Positions 42,982 through 51,799 of a DNA stretch of 64,000 bases are shown in pieces. The DNA comes from Bryobacteraceae bacterium (GTDB lineage: Bacteria; Acidobacteriota; Terriglobia; Bryobacterales; Bryobacteraceae): positions 124,001-188,000 of the forward strand of contig JAHCHE010000011.1 of NCBI GenBank assembly GCA_026129905.1. Direction: 5' to 3'. The translations under genes and the position numbers were made by a program. Below the pieces are notes generated by a model. It did no database searches. It saw only the letters and a program-made list of their open reading frames with translations, and was not told the origin of the DNA. Numbering within the stretch: the first letter of the stretch is position 1; every line of letters begins with the position of its first letter.

Positions 42982-44016
42982 TCAGTCCGTCGAGGCCGGC
43001 CGGGTGAAGGGCGCGAAGGCCGGCTGCGTCCAAGCCCGGGCGCCGCTGGACGACTCGACCCGGGCCCGCACGTAACGTTCGCCGCCCTTGTAGCGATATA
43101 CAGCGGCTGTATCGAAACTCTTAGCCAGGACGGTGCCGCCGGGCCCAATGAAATAGGTGGTCACCTTTTCCCAATTAGCCGTGTCGACATCGACCCGGTA
43201 TTCGGATTCGCTTGTTTGAATGTCGCGCAGCTTGACCCCGGTACTGGCGTAGAAGTCGCCTTGCTGGATAGCGGAGACGATGGATTCGGTGGACAACGAA
43301 GCGGCTCGCACCTGAACCCACCCCCGGCCCGGGTTGGAGAGTTCGCGGCCCATCCTCTTGAAGTGGTGGGCGTCGTCCACCGCTACGCCGTAGATCTTCT
43401 GGCCCTTGGTAAGCAGCGCGTCCCACATTTCATCGAGCGACAGGAACCCGCCGCCGCCCTCGTTGTTGACCGCTGGGTGCCCGTTGTAGACCTCGAAAAG
43501 GCCAAGACCCTTGACGGCGAGCAGATCCTCCACGGTTACCGCCCAGCCGAAGTTCGGATGGTTGAGCGACGGCAGCGCGGCGGCGCGGCGGATCTCGTCA
43601 ACGTTTTTCTGGATCGTGGACGCGACGCTGGTTCCATGCTGCGGGTCGATCAGGCGCGAGGGGTTGTAGGCGTTGATGTGCACGGGCTTCTTCTCGAAGC
43701 TGTCGGTGACTTCCTCGCCCGGAATCAGCAGGAACTGCTCGCGGGCGGCGTGCACCGCGTTGAGACCCGCGGGATCGGTGAGATAGTTGTGGTCGGACAG
43801 AATTAGAAATTGATAGCCGTGCTCGCGGTACCAGGTGGCTACTTCATGGGGCGTCGAATCGCCGTCGCTGTTGAGCGTATGCGTATGGAGATTGCCCTTG
43901 TACCAGCGCTTCGCCGGAGCGGCGCTGGAGCGGCCGGTGACCGCCATCTGCGATAGAGCGAGGAGAAGACCGAAGAGCGCCAGCGCCCCGGCCCGCACGA
44001 ACCAGGAATGTCTCAC
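42982..44016 (-). CDS. PHP-domain metallohydrolase, exported
   Basis: A 344-residue exported protein (N-terminal hydrophobic stretch at 8-24). PHP metal-binding motifs are NLHTHT, SDHN, PGEE, NHPNFG and DDAHH, all intact. It resembles periplasmic CehA-type phosphoesterases or histidinol phosphatase-like proteins, with an extra beta domain at the C-terminus. The GTG at 44016 lies ten bases after a TAAACT hexamer and next to GGGAG. Smaller relative of the protein at 2044-4254. Confidence 0.87.
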   Translation of the reverse strand: MRHSWFVRAGALALFGLLLALSQMAVTGRSSAAPAKRWYKGNLHTHTLNSDGDSTPHEVATWYREHGYQFLILSDHNYLTDPAGLNAVHAAREQFLLIPGEEVTDSFEKKPVHINAYNPSRLIDPQHGTSVASTIQKNVDEIRRAAALPSLNHPNFGWAVTVEDLLAVKGLGLFEVYNGHPAVNNEGGGGFLSLDEMWDALLTKGQKIYGVAVDDAHHFKRMGRELSNPGRGWVQVRAASLSTESIVSAIQQGDFYASTGVKLRDIQTSESEYRVDVDTANWEKVTTYFIGPGGTVLAKSFDTAAVYRYKGGERYVRARVESSSGARAWTQPAFAPFTRPASTD

Positions 44017-44111
44017 TCCCGCAGTTTATCCCAAGGTCCGCCGCGGCGCGAAACGCGCGCGTGAACGCCCCAGGCCGCTGTCCGCTCGCCGGTCGCGGCT
44101 TTGGAGCGAAG

Positions 44112-45554
44112 GTGATATGCTGGCTTCGAATCGTGGGCTGGCTACTCGGGGCTGTTCTGAGTCTGGGCGCGCTCCTCGGAGGTACGGAGGAGTGGTTGCG
44201 TTTTCGCGGTCCGAACGGCAGCGGCGTCGCCGGCGGTTCCCGTCCACCCGTCGAGTTCGGTCCGGAGCGGAATGTCAGATGGGTGACGGCGGTTCCCCCC
44301 GGCGTCTCGTCCCCCGTCGTGACCCGCGACCTGATCTTCCTAACCGCCGCCGAGGCGGGACAGCTCATCACGATCGCGGTGGAGCGGGCTTCGGGTAAGA
44401 TCCGCTGGCGCCGTTCGGTCGAGCGGAAGCGCGAGGAACAGAAGCATTCGCTCAACAGCTCGGCCTCCTCGACGCCGGCTAGCGACGGGGAAAACGCTTA
44501 CATCTTCTTCGGCGAATTCGGTCTGGTGAGCTACGCCCCCGACGGCAGCGAACGGTGGCGCAAGCCGATGGGTCCGTTTGCCAACCTGCACGGCATGGCC
44601 TCGTCGCCGATGCTGGCCGGCACCAAGCTCATCATGCTGTGCGATCAGGACGTCGGTTCGTTCCTGCTGGCGGTGGACAAGGACAGCGGCGAAACCGTGT
44701 GGCGGACGTCAAGGCCGGAAGCTGTGCACGGCTTCGCGACGCCGGCGCTGTTCGAGCCGCGAGGCGACGCTCCCCAGTTGATTGTGCCGGGATCGTACCG
44801 GCTGGCCGCCTACGCGGCAGATGACGGCAAGGAACTCTGGAGCGCGGGCGGCTTGACCTGGCAGATCAAGACGTCGCCCGTCGTGGACGGGGAGGTGGTC
44901 TACGCGACAGGCTGGGCTCCCGGCGCCGACGCGGGTGAACGGCGTTTCTTTCCTCCCTTTGCGGAAGTAGCCGCGAAAGCCGATCGCGATCGCGACGGCA
45001 AGCTCTCGCCCGACGAGATACCGGAACCGATGCGACACACGGGGTCGTGGCGGGCCATCGACCTTGATGGCGACGGAGCAATGGACGAACGGGAATGGAC
45101 GTTCTACCGTGCGCGATGGTCGTCCAAGAACGTGACCATGGCCGTCCGGCCCAATGCCGGCCGGGGCGATCTCACGCACAGCCGGGTCCTCTGGCAGTAC
45201 GAGAAAGCCGTGCCGCAAGTTTCGTCGCCGCTCCTCCACCAAAGCCGCTTGTACACGGTCAAGGATGGCGGCATTCTTACCGTCCTCGACAGCCGGACGG
45301 GGAACGTCATTCATCAGGGACGCCTGCCAAACGCCATTGACGCTTACTACTCGTCGCCTGTCGCCGCCGATGGCAAGCTCTACTTCCTCAGCGAAAAAGG
45401 AAAGGCGAGCGTCGTCGCGATTGCCGAAGGCTACCCGACGCTCGCGGTGAACGACATGCGAGAAGCCTGCTACGCGTCGCCGGCCGTCGTAGATGGGACG
45501 TTGTACATCCGCACGGAACAGGCGCTGTACGCGTTCGAGCGACCGGCGCAATGA
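44112..45554 (+). CDS. PQQ-like beta-propeller protein with two internal EF-hands
   Basis: A 480-residue exported protein with BamB/PQQ-type propeller blades (SGKIRWRRS, DGSERWRKP, DSGETVWRT, DGKELWSAG). At about residues 290-301 and 316-327 two EF-hand calcium loops (DRDRDGKLSPDE, DLDGDGAMDERE) are inserted between blades. GTG at 44112 gives a clean signal peptide and has GGAG five bases upstream; the frame also opens at GTG 44061. Such proteins are common and of unknown role in acidobacteria. It diverges from the PHP gene. Confidence 0.82.
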   Translation: MICWLRIVGWLLGAVLSLGALLGGTEEWLRFRGPNGSGVAGGSRPPVEFGPERNVRWVTAVPPGVSSPVVTRDLIFLTAAEAGQLITIAVERASGKIRWRRSVERKREEQKHSLNSSASSTPASDGENAYIFFGEFGLVSYAPDGSERWRKPMGPFANLHGMASSPMLAGTKLIMLCDQDVGSFLLAVDKDSGETVWRTSRPEAVHGFATPALFEPRGDAPQLIVPGSYRLAAYAADDGKELWSAGGLTWQIKTSPVVDGEVVYATGWAPGADAGERRFFPPFAEVAAKADRDRDGKLSPDEIPEPMRHTGSWRAIDLDGDGAMDEREWTFYRARWSSKNVTMAVRPNAGRGDLTHSRVLWQYEKAVPQVSSPLLHQSRLYTVKDGGILTVLDSRTGNVIHQGRLPNAIDAYYSSPVAADGKLYFLSEKGKASVVAIAEGYPTLAVNDMREACYASPAVVDGTLYIRTEQALYAFERPAQ

Positions 45555-45666
45555 CGCCCATGACGCCTTGCGCCCGGGATTTTCCGGGTGACATTCTGCC
45601 TCAAGCTATCCTCATTAGCGGCTGAGCCGGCCTACAGTTTCCGTCGTATCCGCCGATCAAAAAGGC

Positions 45667-45789
45667 ATGGACGACGCGTACGATATCACCTGCCAAATCC
45701 GACAGAAAAGGCTGGAGGACCATAGCCTTTGCTCCATCACCGATGCGCTGGAGCCAGTCGGCACAGGAGAGCCACCACTCCGCGACTAA
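45667..45789 (+). CDS. Possible 40-residue peptide
   Basis: An ATG-TAA ORF too short for usual gene calling: acidic, without membrane segment or known motif (MDDAYDITCQIRQKRLEDHS at its start). Its ribosome-binding site is weak (AAGG close to the ATG). I have no evidence of expression; it is listed because the gap is otherwise empty. Confidence 0.2.
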   Translation: MDDAYDITCQIRQKRLEDHSLCSITDALEPVGTGEPPLRD

Positions 45790-45810
45790 TCGCGTCGGAG
45801 GAGCGCCGAA

Positions 45811-45858
45811 ATGAGAAGAGAACCGATTGTCATCTGGCCCGACCTGCCGTGGTATTGA
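45811..45858 (+). CDS. Possible 15-residue peptide with strong ribosome-binding site
   Basis: A 16-codon ORF (MRREPIVIWPDLPWY) preceded by GGAGGAG at about eight bases. The tiny size makes it uncertain; a remnant or leader peptide are both possible, but no gene follows on this strand. Confidence 0.2.
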   Translation: MRREPIVIWPDLPWY

Positions 45859-45939
45859 CGACGACCCTCGCGCGGCTAACTTGCTGAGCCTGCCGCGCCA
45901 GAAGCGCGCGCATCCGGGGCAGCCGGCCTTTTGTTTAGA

Positions 45940-46338
45940 TCAACCGCCCTTGGCTTTCGGAGTCATGAACCGCAAACGTACCGCTTTGGCGCCGTCCTTC
46001 ACGGGAATCGGCTTGCACACCAATTGGACGCCGTCGGCCGCGGAGATCACGCGCGTCAAGCTCCGCTCGGCATCGATCCCGGTCAGTACCAGGAGGCGGG
46101 GCGATGGCGAGAACATTTCGAAAACCCGTACCGTCTCCTTGCCGGCCGTGCACAGCACGAGCAACTCATGGTCATCCTTCAAGGCGTTCTGCATCGCCTG
46201 AACCTGGCTCATGATCACCGAAGCCAGCGGTTCTGGCGCACCCGGCGGCTCCGGTCCTCGCGGCGAGCCGATGACTTCCTCTACCTGGGCGCTGAACGCC
46301 TCCTTTGCCAGTTGCTTCGTCAGATCGCCCAGGCCCAC
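45940..46338 (-). CDS. Conserved-looking small protein of unknown function
   Basis: A 132-residue cytoplasmic protein without recognisable domain, mixed alpha/beta (VFEMFSPSPRLLVLTGIDAERS in the middle). Its GTG start follows a perfect TATAAT by five bases, so the transcript could begin exactly at the GTG and be leaderless. The gene stands alone between a gap and a weakly supported region. Confidence 0.6.
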   Translation of the reverse strand: MGLGDLTKQLAKEAFSAQVEEVIGSPRGPEPPGAPEPLASVIMSQVQAMQNALKDDHELLVLCTAGKETVRVFEMFSPSPRLLVLTGIDAERSLTRVISAADGVQLVCKPIPVKDGAKAVRLRFMTPKAKGG

Positions 46339-46642
46339 GTCTAATTATATCGTTTCGCAAGAACATATCCCTTTAAACCGTTGTCAGCGCTTCGAATCTC
46401 TTCCATCGACGGACCAGAGGCGCTGCGTTGATTTCGCCGATTCCATGCAGGATCCGTCCATGAGCTGGGCGACGAACTCGACGACTGCGATGCCGGCGTC
46501 CGATGCGGGCGCTCGCCCGCCGATGTCCGGCCGTAGCCGCAGCGAGGCGATGGCAGCGGCGTAAACCGGCGCAACGCAATTCCCGTCGGAAATAGAAACG
46601 ATTCCTCGCGGGGATCGTAAGTACTGGTAAGGATGAACGACG
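46339..46642. other. 304-base gap with no confident gene
   Basis: Contains the -10 box above and several open frames on both strands; the longest leftward one (46384-46719) has no motif, no Shine-Dalgarno I recognise and runs through the small gene at 46643. I see no supported feature. Confidence 0.4.
46344..46349 (-). promoter_or_regulatory. -10 TATAAT of leaderless gene
   Basis: On the bottom strand TATAAT occupies 46349-46344; five bases later the GTG at 46338 begins. A start site six bases after the hexamer would be the G of GTG. No good -35 is visible. Confidence 0.5.
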
Positions 46643-46843
46643 ATGCGAGGGTGGCGGAAATTCGCGACGGTCTCGCTCCTCACGGTGCTTGGCGTGGAGG
46701 GCCTGGATTTCGCTCTCAAGACCGCGCCGCTCCCGCGTCCAGCCAGCCGTTTCGTGCAATATTATGAGGCTCTTGGAAGAACCAAGAGCCTCGACGGATG
46801 GCAGCGATTCCTGCTGAGCTGCGCCCTGGCCGGGCAGCGCTGA
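46643..46843 (+). CDS. Small protein of unknown function
   Basis: A 66-residue ORF with AAGGA nine bases before the ATG. The N-terminus has a short hydrophobic stretch (FATVSLLTVLGV) and the rest is helical (FVQYYEALGRTKSLDGWQRF). No known domain. Supported by ribosome-binding site and position in an otherwise empty gap; confidence limited by length. Confidence 0.45.
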   Translation: MRGWRKFATVSLLTVLGVEGLDFALKTAPLPRPASRFVQYYEALGRTKSLDGWQRFLLSCALAGQR

Positions 46844-46855
46844 GCCGGTTGCGGC

Positions 46856-48103
46856 TTAGCGGGCCGGCTTCTTGATGGTGGGCGGTGGCGGCCAGCCCTG
46901 GACGTCATCCTGTTGCGCCTCGATCGTCAGCATGAACGGTTCCCTGGAGAAACTCTGGGTGACCCCGGAGAAGTTCAGCGGGGTGCCGCGCGGGGCGGGG
47001 TAGCGGAACGGCGCGTCGAGGTTGATGGTGACCTCGCGGGTTTCGCGGTCCGACAGCGCCAGCACCAACGTCTTCGGCCGGTCGGGCGGGTTCTGTCCCA
47101 CCAGATAGCCGCGGAGTTCGACCTTGGTATTGTGCATCGAGCTGGAGAAGTACTGCTCGCCGTTAGGCGCCGTCAGTAGCTTCTTCACGTTGAGCCAGAG
47201 GGCAAGCTTCGGATTCTCTTTACGGAGCTTCTCCTCCTTCTCGAACTCGATCTGTTCCTTTGATTTGATTTCGAGGTCGGCTGGCGGCATCGGGCTCTTC
47301 TGCGCCATGGCGATCAGGTCGGAGAGTCCGCTTTCGTCGCCGTGATAGCTGGTGTAAATCTTCTGGAGGTACTCGGCCACCTGTTTGCGGCCGGCGGGAG
47401 GCATGGCGCCTTCGCCCGAGTAGTGACCCGCTCGGGCGAAATGATAGAAGGCCTGAATCTGTTTCTCGGGTACGCGCTGCGCGATCATCACCGTGCCGAG
47501 CCAGTAGGAAACCTGCGCGTTGGTGGGAGTCAGTTCCAGCACCTTGCGGAACTCGCTTTCGGCCGCCGCGTAGTTCTTGCGCTGCATCGCGACCCAGCCG
47601 AGAGTGGTGTTGGCCACGAGTCTCAACCCGTCAAGCTGTTTCTTGAAATCCGCATCCGACAGGTTCGCGGGTTTGGGGATGGCGGCGACGTTTTCCAGCA
47701 GCGCTTTGGCGTGGCGTTCGCCGGCGTCGAGTTTCTGGGGCGAGGTGTCCGCCATTGAGACGGTCAGGGAGGTGAGATAGTAGAGGCCCTGAACGTTCTT
47801 GGGATTCTTCTTCAGTAGCCCTTCGGCGGATTCGTACATCTTCGCCGCCTGGCCGAGCTCCTGGTACGCCTGCGTGAGCATGAGGAGGCGTTCTTCCTCG
47901 TAGTCGCTGGACGGGTACTTCTGCGCCCAGGCGTTTAGGGCTTCCAGCTTCTTGTTGGCGTCGGTCGCCGTCCGAGCGGCTTCAAAGAGGTCGTATTCAG
48001 CCCGATCCTTCCAGTTCTTGGCAGCCTGGGCCCAAGCAACGCCGCTTACCAGGGACGCAAGCGCGATTGCGGCCGCCGCCATTGAAAAACGATTCACCAG
48101 CAC
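46856..48103 (-). CDS. Exported TPR-repeat protein
   Basis: A 415-residue protein with signal peptide (AIALASLVSGVAWAQA) and helical TPR-like repeats over about residues 25-250 (EEERLLMLTQAYQELGQAAKMYESAEGLL, NAQVSYWLGTVMIAQ), ending in a Pro-rich tail. Typical of periplasmic TPR scaffolds of acidobacteria. GTG at 48103 has AGGAGG six bases upstream. It has its own promoter (48212-48240) about 100 bases upstream and diverges from the symporter gene. Confidence 0.8.
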   Translation of the reverse strand: MLVNRFSMAAAAIALASLVSGVAWAQAAKNWKDRAEYDLFEAARTATDANKKLEALNAWAQKYPSSDYEEERLLMLTQAYQELGQAAKMYESAEGLLKKNPKNVQGLYYLTSLTVSMADTSPQKLDAGERHAKALLENVAAIPKPANLSDADFKKQLDGLRLVANTTLGWVAMQRKNYAAAESEFRKVLELTPTNAQVSYWLGTVMIAQRVPEKQIQAFYHFARAGHYSGEGAMPPAGRKQVAEYLQKIYTSYHGDESGLSDLIAMAQKSPMPPADLEIKSKEQIEFEKEEKLRKENPKLALWLNVKKLLTAPNGEQYFSSSMHNTKVELRGYLVGQNPPDRPKTLVLALSDRETREVTINLDAPFRYPAPRGTPLNFSGVTQSFSREPFMLTIEAQQDDVQGWPPPPTIKKPAR

Positions 48104-48211
48104 TAGTGGCCTCCTGAAAATTTGTCCGTCCCGCTCCCGCGCATGGGTATCCACGCCGGTTGCCGTTCCCGTCACTGGCGAGTCCCGTCTCCGGAGAACT
48201 GGCAATTGCGG

Positions 48212-48240
48212 AGTATATCCGATTGAACTCCGCGCCGCAA
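48212..48240 (-). promoter_or_regulatory. Sigma70-type promoter of the TPR gene
   Basis: Bottom strand: TTGCGG at 48240-48235 and TATACT at 48217-48212 with 17 bases between. Start predicted at about 48205, giving a leader of about 100 bases to the GTG at 48103. Confidence 0.65.
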
Positions 48241-48385
48241 GCTCTTTGGTTCTGTTACTCTAGCCGTCGTTCCGCGCGTATCCCGGGAAGCTGCCGGTCA
48301 GACTCGGCGCCGGCGCAGCGGGGTTCTCCACAACTTCTTAGACGGGGCGCCGCGGAACTGTGTTTCCGGTGCGACAGGCCGAATG

Positions 48386-48394
48386 TGCTAGAAT
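48386..48394 (+). promoter_or_regulatory. Extended -10 box of the symporter gene
   Basis: TGCTAGAAT is a TGn-extended -10. Start is predicted around 48401, a few bases before ATG 48405. There is no Shine-Dalgarno. With the leftward promoter above it fills the 301-base divergent gap 48104-48404, in which I see nothing else. Confidence 0.5.
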
Positions 48395-48404
48395 CCCCGC
48401 TTCC

Positions 48405-49886
48405 ATGCGCTATGTCGACCTGACGGTCATCTTACTATACCTGGCAGGCATCACGTGGTTCGGCGCGCGGTTTAGGTCGTCGCAGAAGACCTTGCGCGAC
48501 TATTTTCTGGGGGGACGCGCGACGCCGTGGTGGGCGATCTCCTTCTCGATCGTGTCGGCGGAAACGAGCATGCTCACGGTGATCGGAACGCCGGCGCTCG
48601 CCTTCGGCGGGAACCTGGGATTTCTCCAGGTGGTACTGGGCTACCTGGTAGCGCGCATCGTCATCTCGGCGTTGTTTCTGCCGCACTACTTCCGGGGGGA
48701 AATGTACACCGCCTACGAACTCATGCGGCTGCGATTCGGCGAGCGCATCCGGCGGATGACGGCGGGGCTGTTCCTGGTGCTGCGGGCGCTGGCGGAGGGC
48801 GTGCGGGTTTTCGCCATCTCGATCGTGATCTCGATCGTGCTGGGAACCGGCGAAACGGCCTCGATTCTGCTCATCGTCTGCCTGACGCTGTTCTACACCT
48901 TCGAGGGCGGGATGACGGCGGTGATCTGGACCGACGTCATCCAGATGTTCCTGTACATCAGCGGGGCAATTCTGAGCTTTTTCGTCATCCTCGGGCATAT
49001 TCCCGGCGGGTGGGACGCCGTCGTGGCCGAGGCGGGACGAGCCGGCAAGTTCGAGATCTTCGATTTCCGCTTTTCCCTGTCGGTGGAGTACTTTTCGCGA
49101 ACGTATACGTTCTGGGCGGGCCTTATCGGCGGGTGCTTTCTCACCACCGCCAGCCACGGCACGGAGCAACTCCTGGTACAGCGGCTGCTGGCGGCGCGAA
49201 ATCAGCGCGAGAGCCGGCTGGCGCTGCTGTCGAGCTGGGTGGTAATCTTCGCGCTGTTCACGCTGTTTCTGCTGATCGGCGTCATTCTCTACGTCTACTA
49301 TTTGCAATCGGGCGCCGAGCCGCCGCGGCCGCTCGACCGCATTTATCCGGATTTCGTCTGGAACAACCTGCCCCCGGGCGTCGCCGGGCTGGTGATCGCG
49401 GCGATTCTGGCGGCCGCGATGTCGAATTTGAGCGCGGCGCTGAATTCGCTGGCCTCGACGACGATCATGGACTTCTACCGGCCCGCGGCGGCGCTGCGCG
49501 AAGCGGCCGGCGCGGGGGAAGCCGACGCTCGGCGGCATCGGAGCGCCCTGCGGATGGGGCGGATCGCCACCGTGTTTTGGGGCGCGGCGTTGTTCGGCAT
49601 CGGCCTGCTGGCGCGGAACTGGGGCTCGGTGCTGGAGGCGGGGTTGTCGGTGGCTTCCGTGCTCTACGGCGCGCTGCTGGGCGTGTTTCTGCTCGGCGTG
49701 TTGACGCGCCGGGTGGGCGAGAAAGCGGCGATGGCCGCGATGATGGCGGGCTTTTTAACCATGATTTACGTGAAAACTTCGACTTCGATCGCCTGGACAT
49801 GGTACGTTGTGATCGGGACATGCGCTACCTTCGGAGCCGGTATTCTCATGTCGCTTCTCGTTCGAGAGAGGTCCCATGCCGGATGA
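48405..49886 (+). CDS. Sodium:solute symporter (SSS) family protein
   Basis: A 493-residue transporter with about 13 membrane helices. SSS features: DYFLGGR near the start, SAETSMLTVIGTPALAF in helix 1-2, GGMTAVIWTDVIQ and ASHGTEQLLVQR. It would import a small organic solute (sugar, amino acid, pantothenate or similar) with sodium. The frame continues upstream to 48360, but ATG 48405 gives the standard N-terminus. It overlaps the permease gene by 11 bases, so two transporters are co-transcribed. Confidence 0.92.
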   Translation: MRYVDLTVILLYLAGITWFGARFRSSQKTLRDYFLGGRATPWWAISFSIVSAETSMLTVIGTPALAFGGNLGFLQVVLGYLVARIVISALFLPHYFRGEMYTAYELMRLRFGERIRRMTAGLFLVLRALAEGVRVFAISIVISIVLGTGETASILLIVCLTLFYTFEGGMTAVIWTDVIQMFLYISGAILSFFVILGHIPGGWDAVVAEAGRAGKFEIFDFRFSLSVEYFSRTYTFWAGLIGGCFLTTASHGTEQLLVQRLLAARNQRESRLALLSSWVVIFALFTLFLLIGVILYVYYLQSGAEPPRPLDRIYPDFVWNNLPPGVAGLVIAAILAAAMSNLSAALNSLASTTIMDFYRPAAALREAAGAGEADARRHRSALRMGRIATVFWGAALFGIGLLARNWGSVLEAGLSVASVLYGALLGVFLLGVLTRRVGEKAAMAAMMAGFLTMIYVKTSTSIAWTWYVVIGTCATFGAGILMSLLVRERSHAG

Positions 49887-51249
49887 AAGCCGCCGCCTGA
49901 AACAGGACCTCGGTCTCTGGGGCGCCGGCGCGATCGTGGTGGGCTCGATCATCGGCAGCGGCATCTTCCTGGTGCCGGCGACGATGATCCAGCGGGTGGG
50001 TTCACCGGACATGCTGTTCCTGGTGTGGATCGCCGGGGGCCTGCTGTCACTGGCGGGCGCGTTGAGCTTCGCGGAACTGTCGGCGGCGCTGCCGCGGGCG
50101 GGCGGCGAGTACGTCTTTCTGCGCGAGGCGTACGGCCCCTTCTGGGGATTCATCTACTCCTGGACGACCATGTGGGTGGCAAAATCGGGCTCGATCGCCA
50201 CGCTCGCCACCGGATTCGTCTATTACCTGGCGAATTTCGCGCCCGCCCTGGACAACCCGCTCTGGGTCATCCACGCGCCGATAGGCCCCCGCGGAGGTCC
50301 CCTGGAAATAACCTTCGGCCAGTTGCTGGCGATGGCGATGATACTTTCGCTGGCGCTGGTGAACTATTTTGGCGTGAAGTTCGGCGGCGGGGTGCAGGTG
50401 GCGTTCACGGTCGCCAAGGTTGCTGCGGTTGCCTGTCTTGTCGCGATCGGCCTGACGTGGAGCGGCGGATCCGCGTCGCATTTTCGCGAAAGCATTCCCG
50501 CCACGGGCGGCGTTGCCGGTTTTTTCGCGGCAATGGTCGCGGCGCTATGGGCCTACGACGGATGGAACAACCTCAGCATGGTGTCGGCCGAGGTGCGGCA
50601 GCCGCAAAAGAACCTGCCGCGCGCGCTGATTTTCGGGACCGCGCTGGTGATGCTGGTCTATATTGCGACGAACCTGGCGTATTTCCACGCGCTCTCGCCG
50701 GCGGAGGTCGCCTCGAGCGACCGGGTGGCGGCGACGATGATGAACCGCATCCTCGGGCCGGCCGGCGCGGCGGCGGTGAGCGTGGCGGCGATGATCTCGA
50801 TGTTCGGCGCGCTGAACGGGACGATTCTGTCCGGCGCGCGCGTCCCGTTCGCGGCCGCTTGCGACGGGCTCTTTTTCCGGCCGCTCAGCCGGGTTCATCC
50901 CGAGCATCGAACGCCGTCGGTGGCGATTTTCGCGATCGGCGCGTGGGCGGCGGCGCTGGTGCTCAGCGGGCGGTACGAGCAGTTGTTCACCTATGTCATC
51001 TTCGCGGAATGGCTGCTGTACGCGCTTTCAACGGCGGCGGTGCTGGTGCTGCGGCGAAAGAGGCCGGAATTAGCGCGGCCGTACCGGACGCTCGGTTATC
51101 CGGCGGTACCGGTACTGTTCATCCTGGCGGCGGCGTGTCTGCTGATATCGACGCTAATCGAGTCGCCGCGCGAGTCATTAATGGGTTTAGTATTGATTTT
51201 TGCCGGTTTGCCGTTCTATTTTTATTGGAAGAACAGGCGATTCGTGTGA
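49876..51249 (+). CDS. APC family amino acid permease
   Basis: A 457-residue permease with 12 membrane helices. The unwound helix-1 motif is GSIIGSGIFLVPA, and helix 6 carries the WAYDGWNNLSMVSAEV segment characteristic of LAT/APC exchangers (YjeH/SteT-type). It likely exchanges or imports amino acids. Start overlaps the SSS gene end. Confidence 0.92.
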   Translation: MPDESRRLKQDLGLWGAGAIVVGSIIGSGIFLVPATMIQRVGSPDMLFLVWIAGGLLSLAGALSFAELSAALPRAGGEYVFLREAYGPFWGFIYSWTTMWVAKSGSIATLATGFVYYLANFAPALDNPLWVIHAPIGPRGGPLEITFGQLLAMAMILSLALVNYFGVKFGGGVQVAFTVAKVAAVACLVAIGLTWSGGSASHFRESIPATGGVAGFFAAMVAALWAYDGWNNLSMVSAEVRQPQKNLPRALIFGTALVMLVYIATNLAYFHALSPAEVASSDRVAATMMNRILGPAGAAAVSVAAMISMFGALNGTILSGARVPFAAACDGLFFRPLSRVHPEHRTPSVAIFAIGAWAAALVLSGRYEQLFTYVIFAEWLLYALSTAAVLVLRRKRPELARPYRTLGYPAVPVLFILAAACLLISTLIESPRESLMGLVLIFAGLPFYFYWKNRRFV

Positions 51250-51476
51250 TATGCTGCAAGTGGCCCCTTTTCTCGGAGGACGCGTCCGGAACCGGCCGCG
51301 GCCTCGGGGGAGGGCATGAAATAGTACCGATCGGTTCCGAAAACAGAACATGGGGCTTGAAGTCGGAGCGCCAACTGGAGTACAACTCGGATGAGCAGGA
51401 CGGAAGCGACGCTGTCGTGTTCCGTTTGCGGAACGCCAAAATTATGACCGATACGTCTCTCTTGGGAGTGAAGAAT

Positions 51477-51677
51477 ATGGACGTTCAGAAAATGCTGGCG
51501 GATTTGCGCCAGGAACGGGAACAAATCGAGGAAGCCATCCTGACGCTCGAGCGCCTCGCCCGAGGCCGCGGCAGGAGGCGGGGCCGGCCGCCGGCCTGGA
51601 TGACAGCCGCCAAGAAACGAATTAAGACCCCGGACGTCAAGAAAGCCGCGGCCACATCAAAAACCGCCGCCACCTAG
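51477..51677 (+). CDS. Small basic protein with AT-hook-like motif
   Basis: A 66-residue protein: an N-terminal helix (MLADLRQEREQIEEAILTLERLA), a GRGRRRGRPPAW core resembling an AT-hook (GRP flanked by Arg), and a Lys/Ala-rich tail (KKAAATSKTAA) as in H1-like tails. It could bind DNA minor groove, perhaps as a nucleoid protein. GGAG is about nine bases before the ATG; an in-frame ATG at 51444 is possible. It lies 227 bases after the permease, probably with its own promoter. Confidence 0.65.
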   Translation: MDVQKMLADLRQEREQIEEAILTLERLARGRGRRRGRPPAWMTAAKKRIKTPDVKKAAATSKTAAT

Positions 51678-51771
51678 GCGCCGCATTCACCCGGATCGCC
51701 GTACTGGTTGTCCGGGCTTGGACCGGCGGCTTCTGGCGGAAATCGAGTCCACCGCGGCGGGCGCCAGCGGG

Positions 51772-51799
51772 CCCTTAGAGGAAACTCCGTTTCTAAGGG
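51772..51799. terminator. Inverted repeat between convergent genes
   Basis: CCCTTAGA (51772-51779) and TCTAAGGG (51792-51799) form a perfect 8-bp stem with a 12-base loop. It overlaps the stop codon of the leftward fusion gene at 51793 and could terminate transcription from both sides. No long T-run. Confidence 0.45.

Larger units (their letters stand above)
45555..45939. other. Gene-poor gap with two possible very small ORFs and a weak hairpin
   Basis: A 385-base stretch between convergent genes. A short inverted repeat (CCCGG/CCGGG, 45573-45588) lies after the PQQ gene stop, without a T-run. Two small rightward ORFs follow (45667-45789 and 45811-45858). Nothing else recognised. Confidence 0.4.

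Noticed and set aside
46384-46719. 111-codon leftward open frame
   Set aside because: No Shine-Dalgarno, no motif, and overlaps a better-supported small gene on the other strand.
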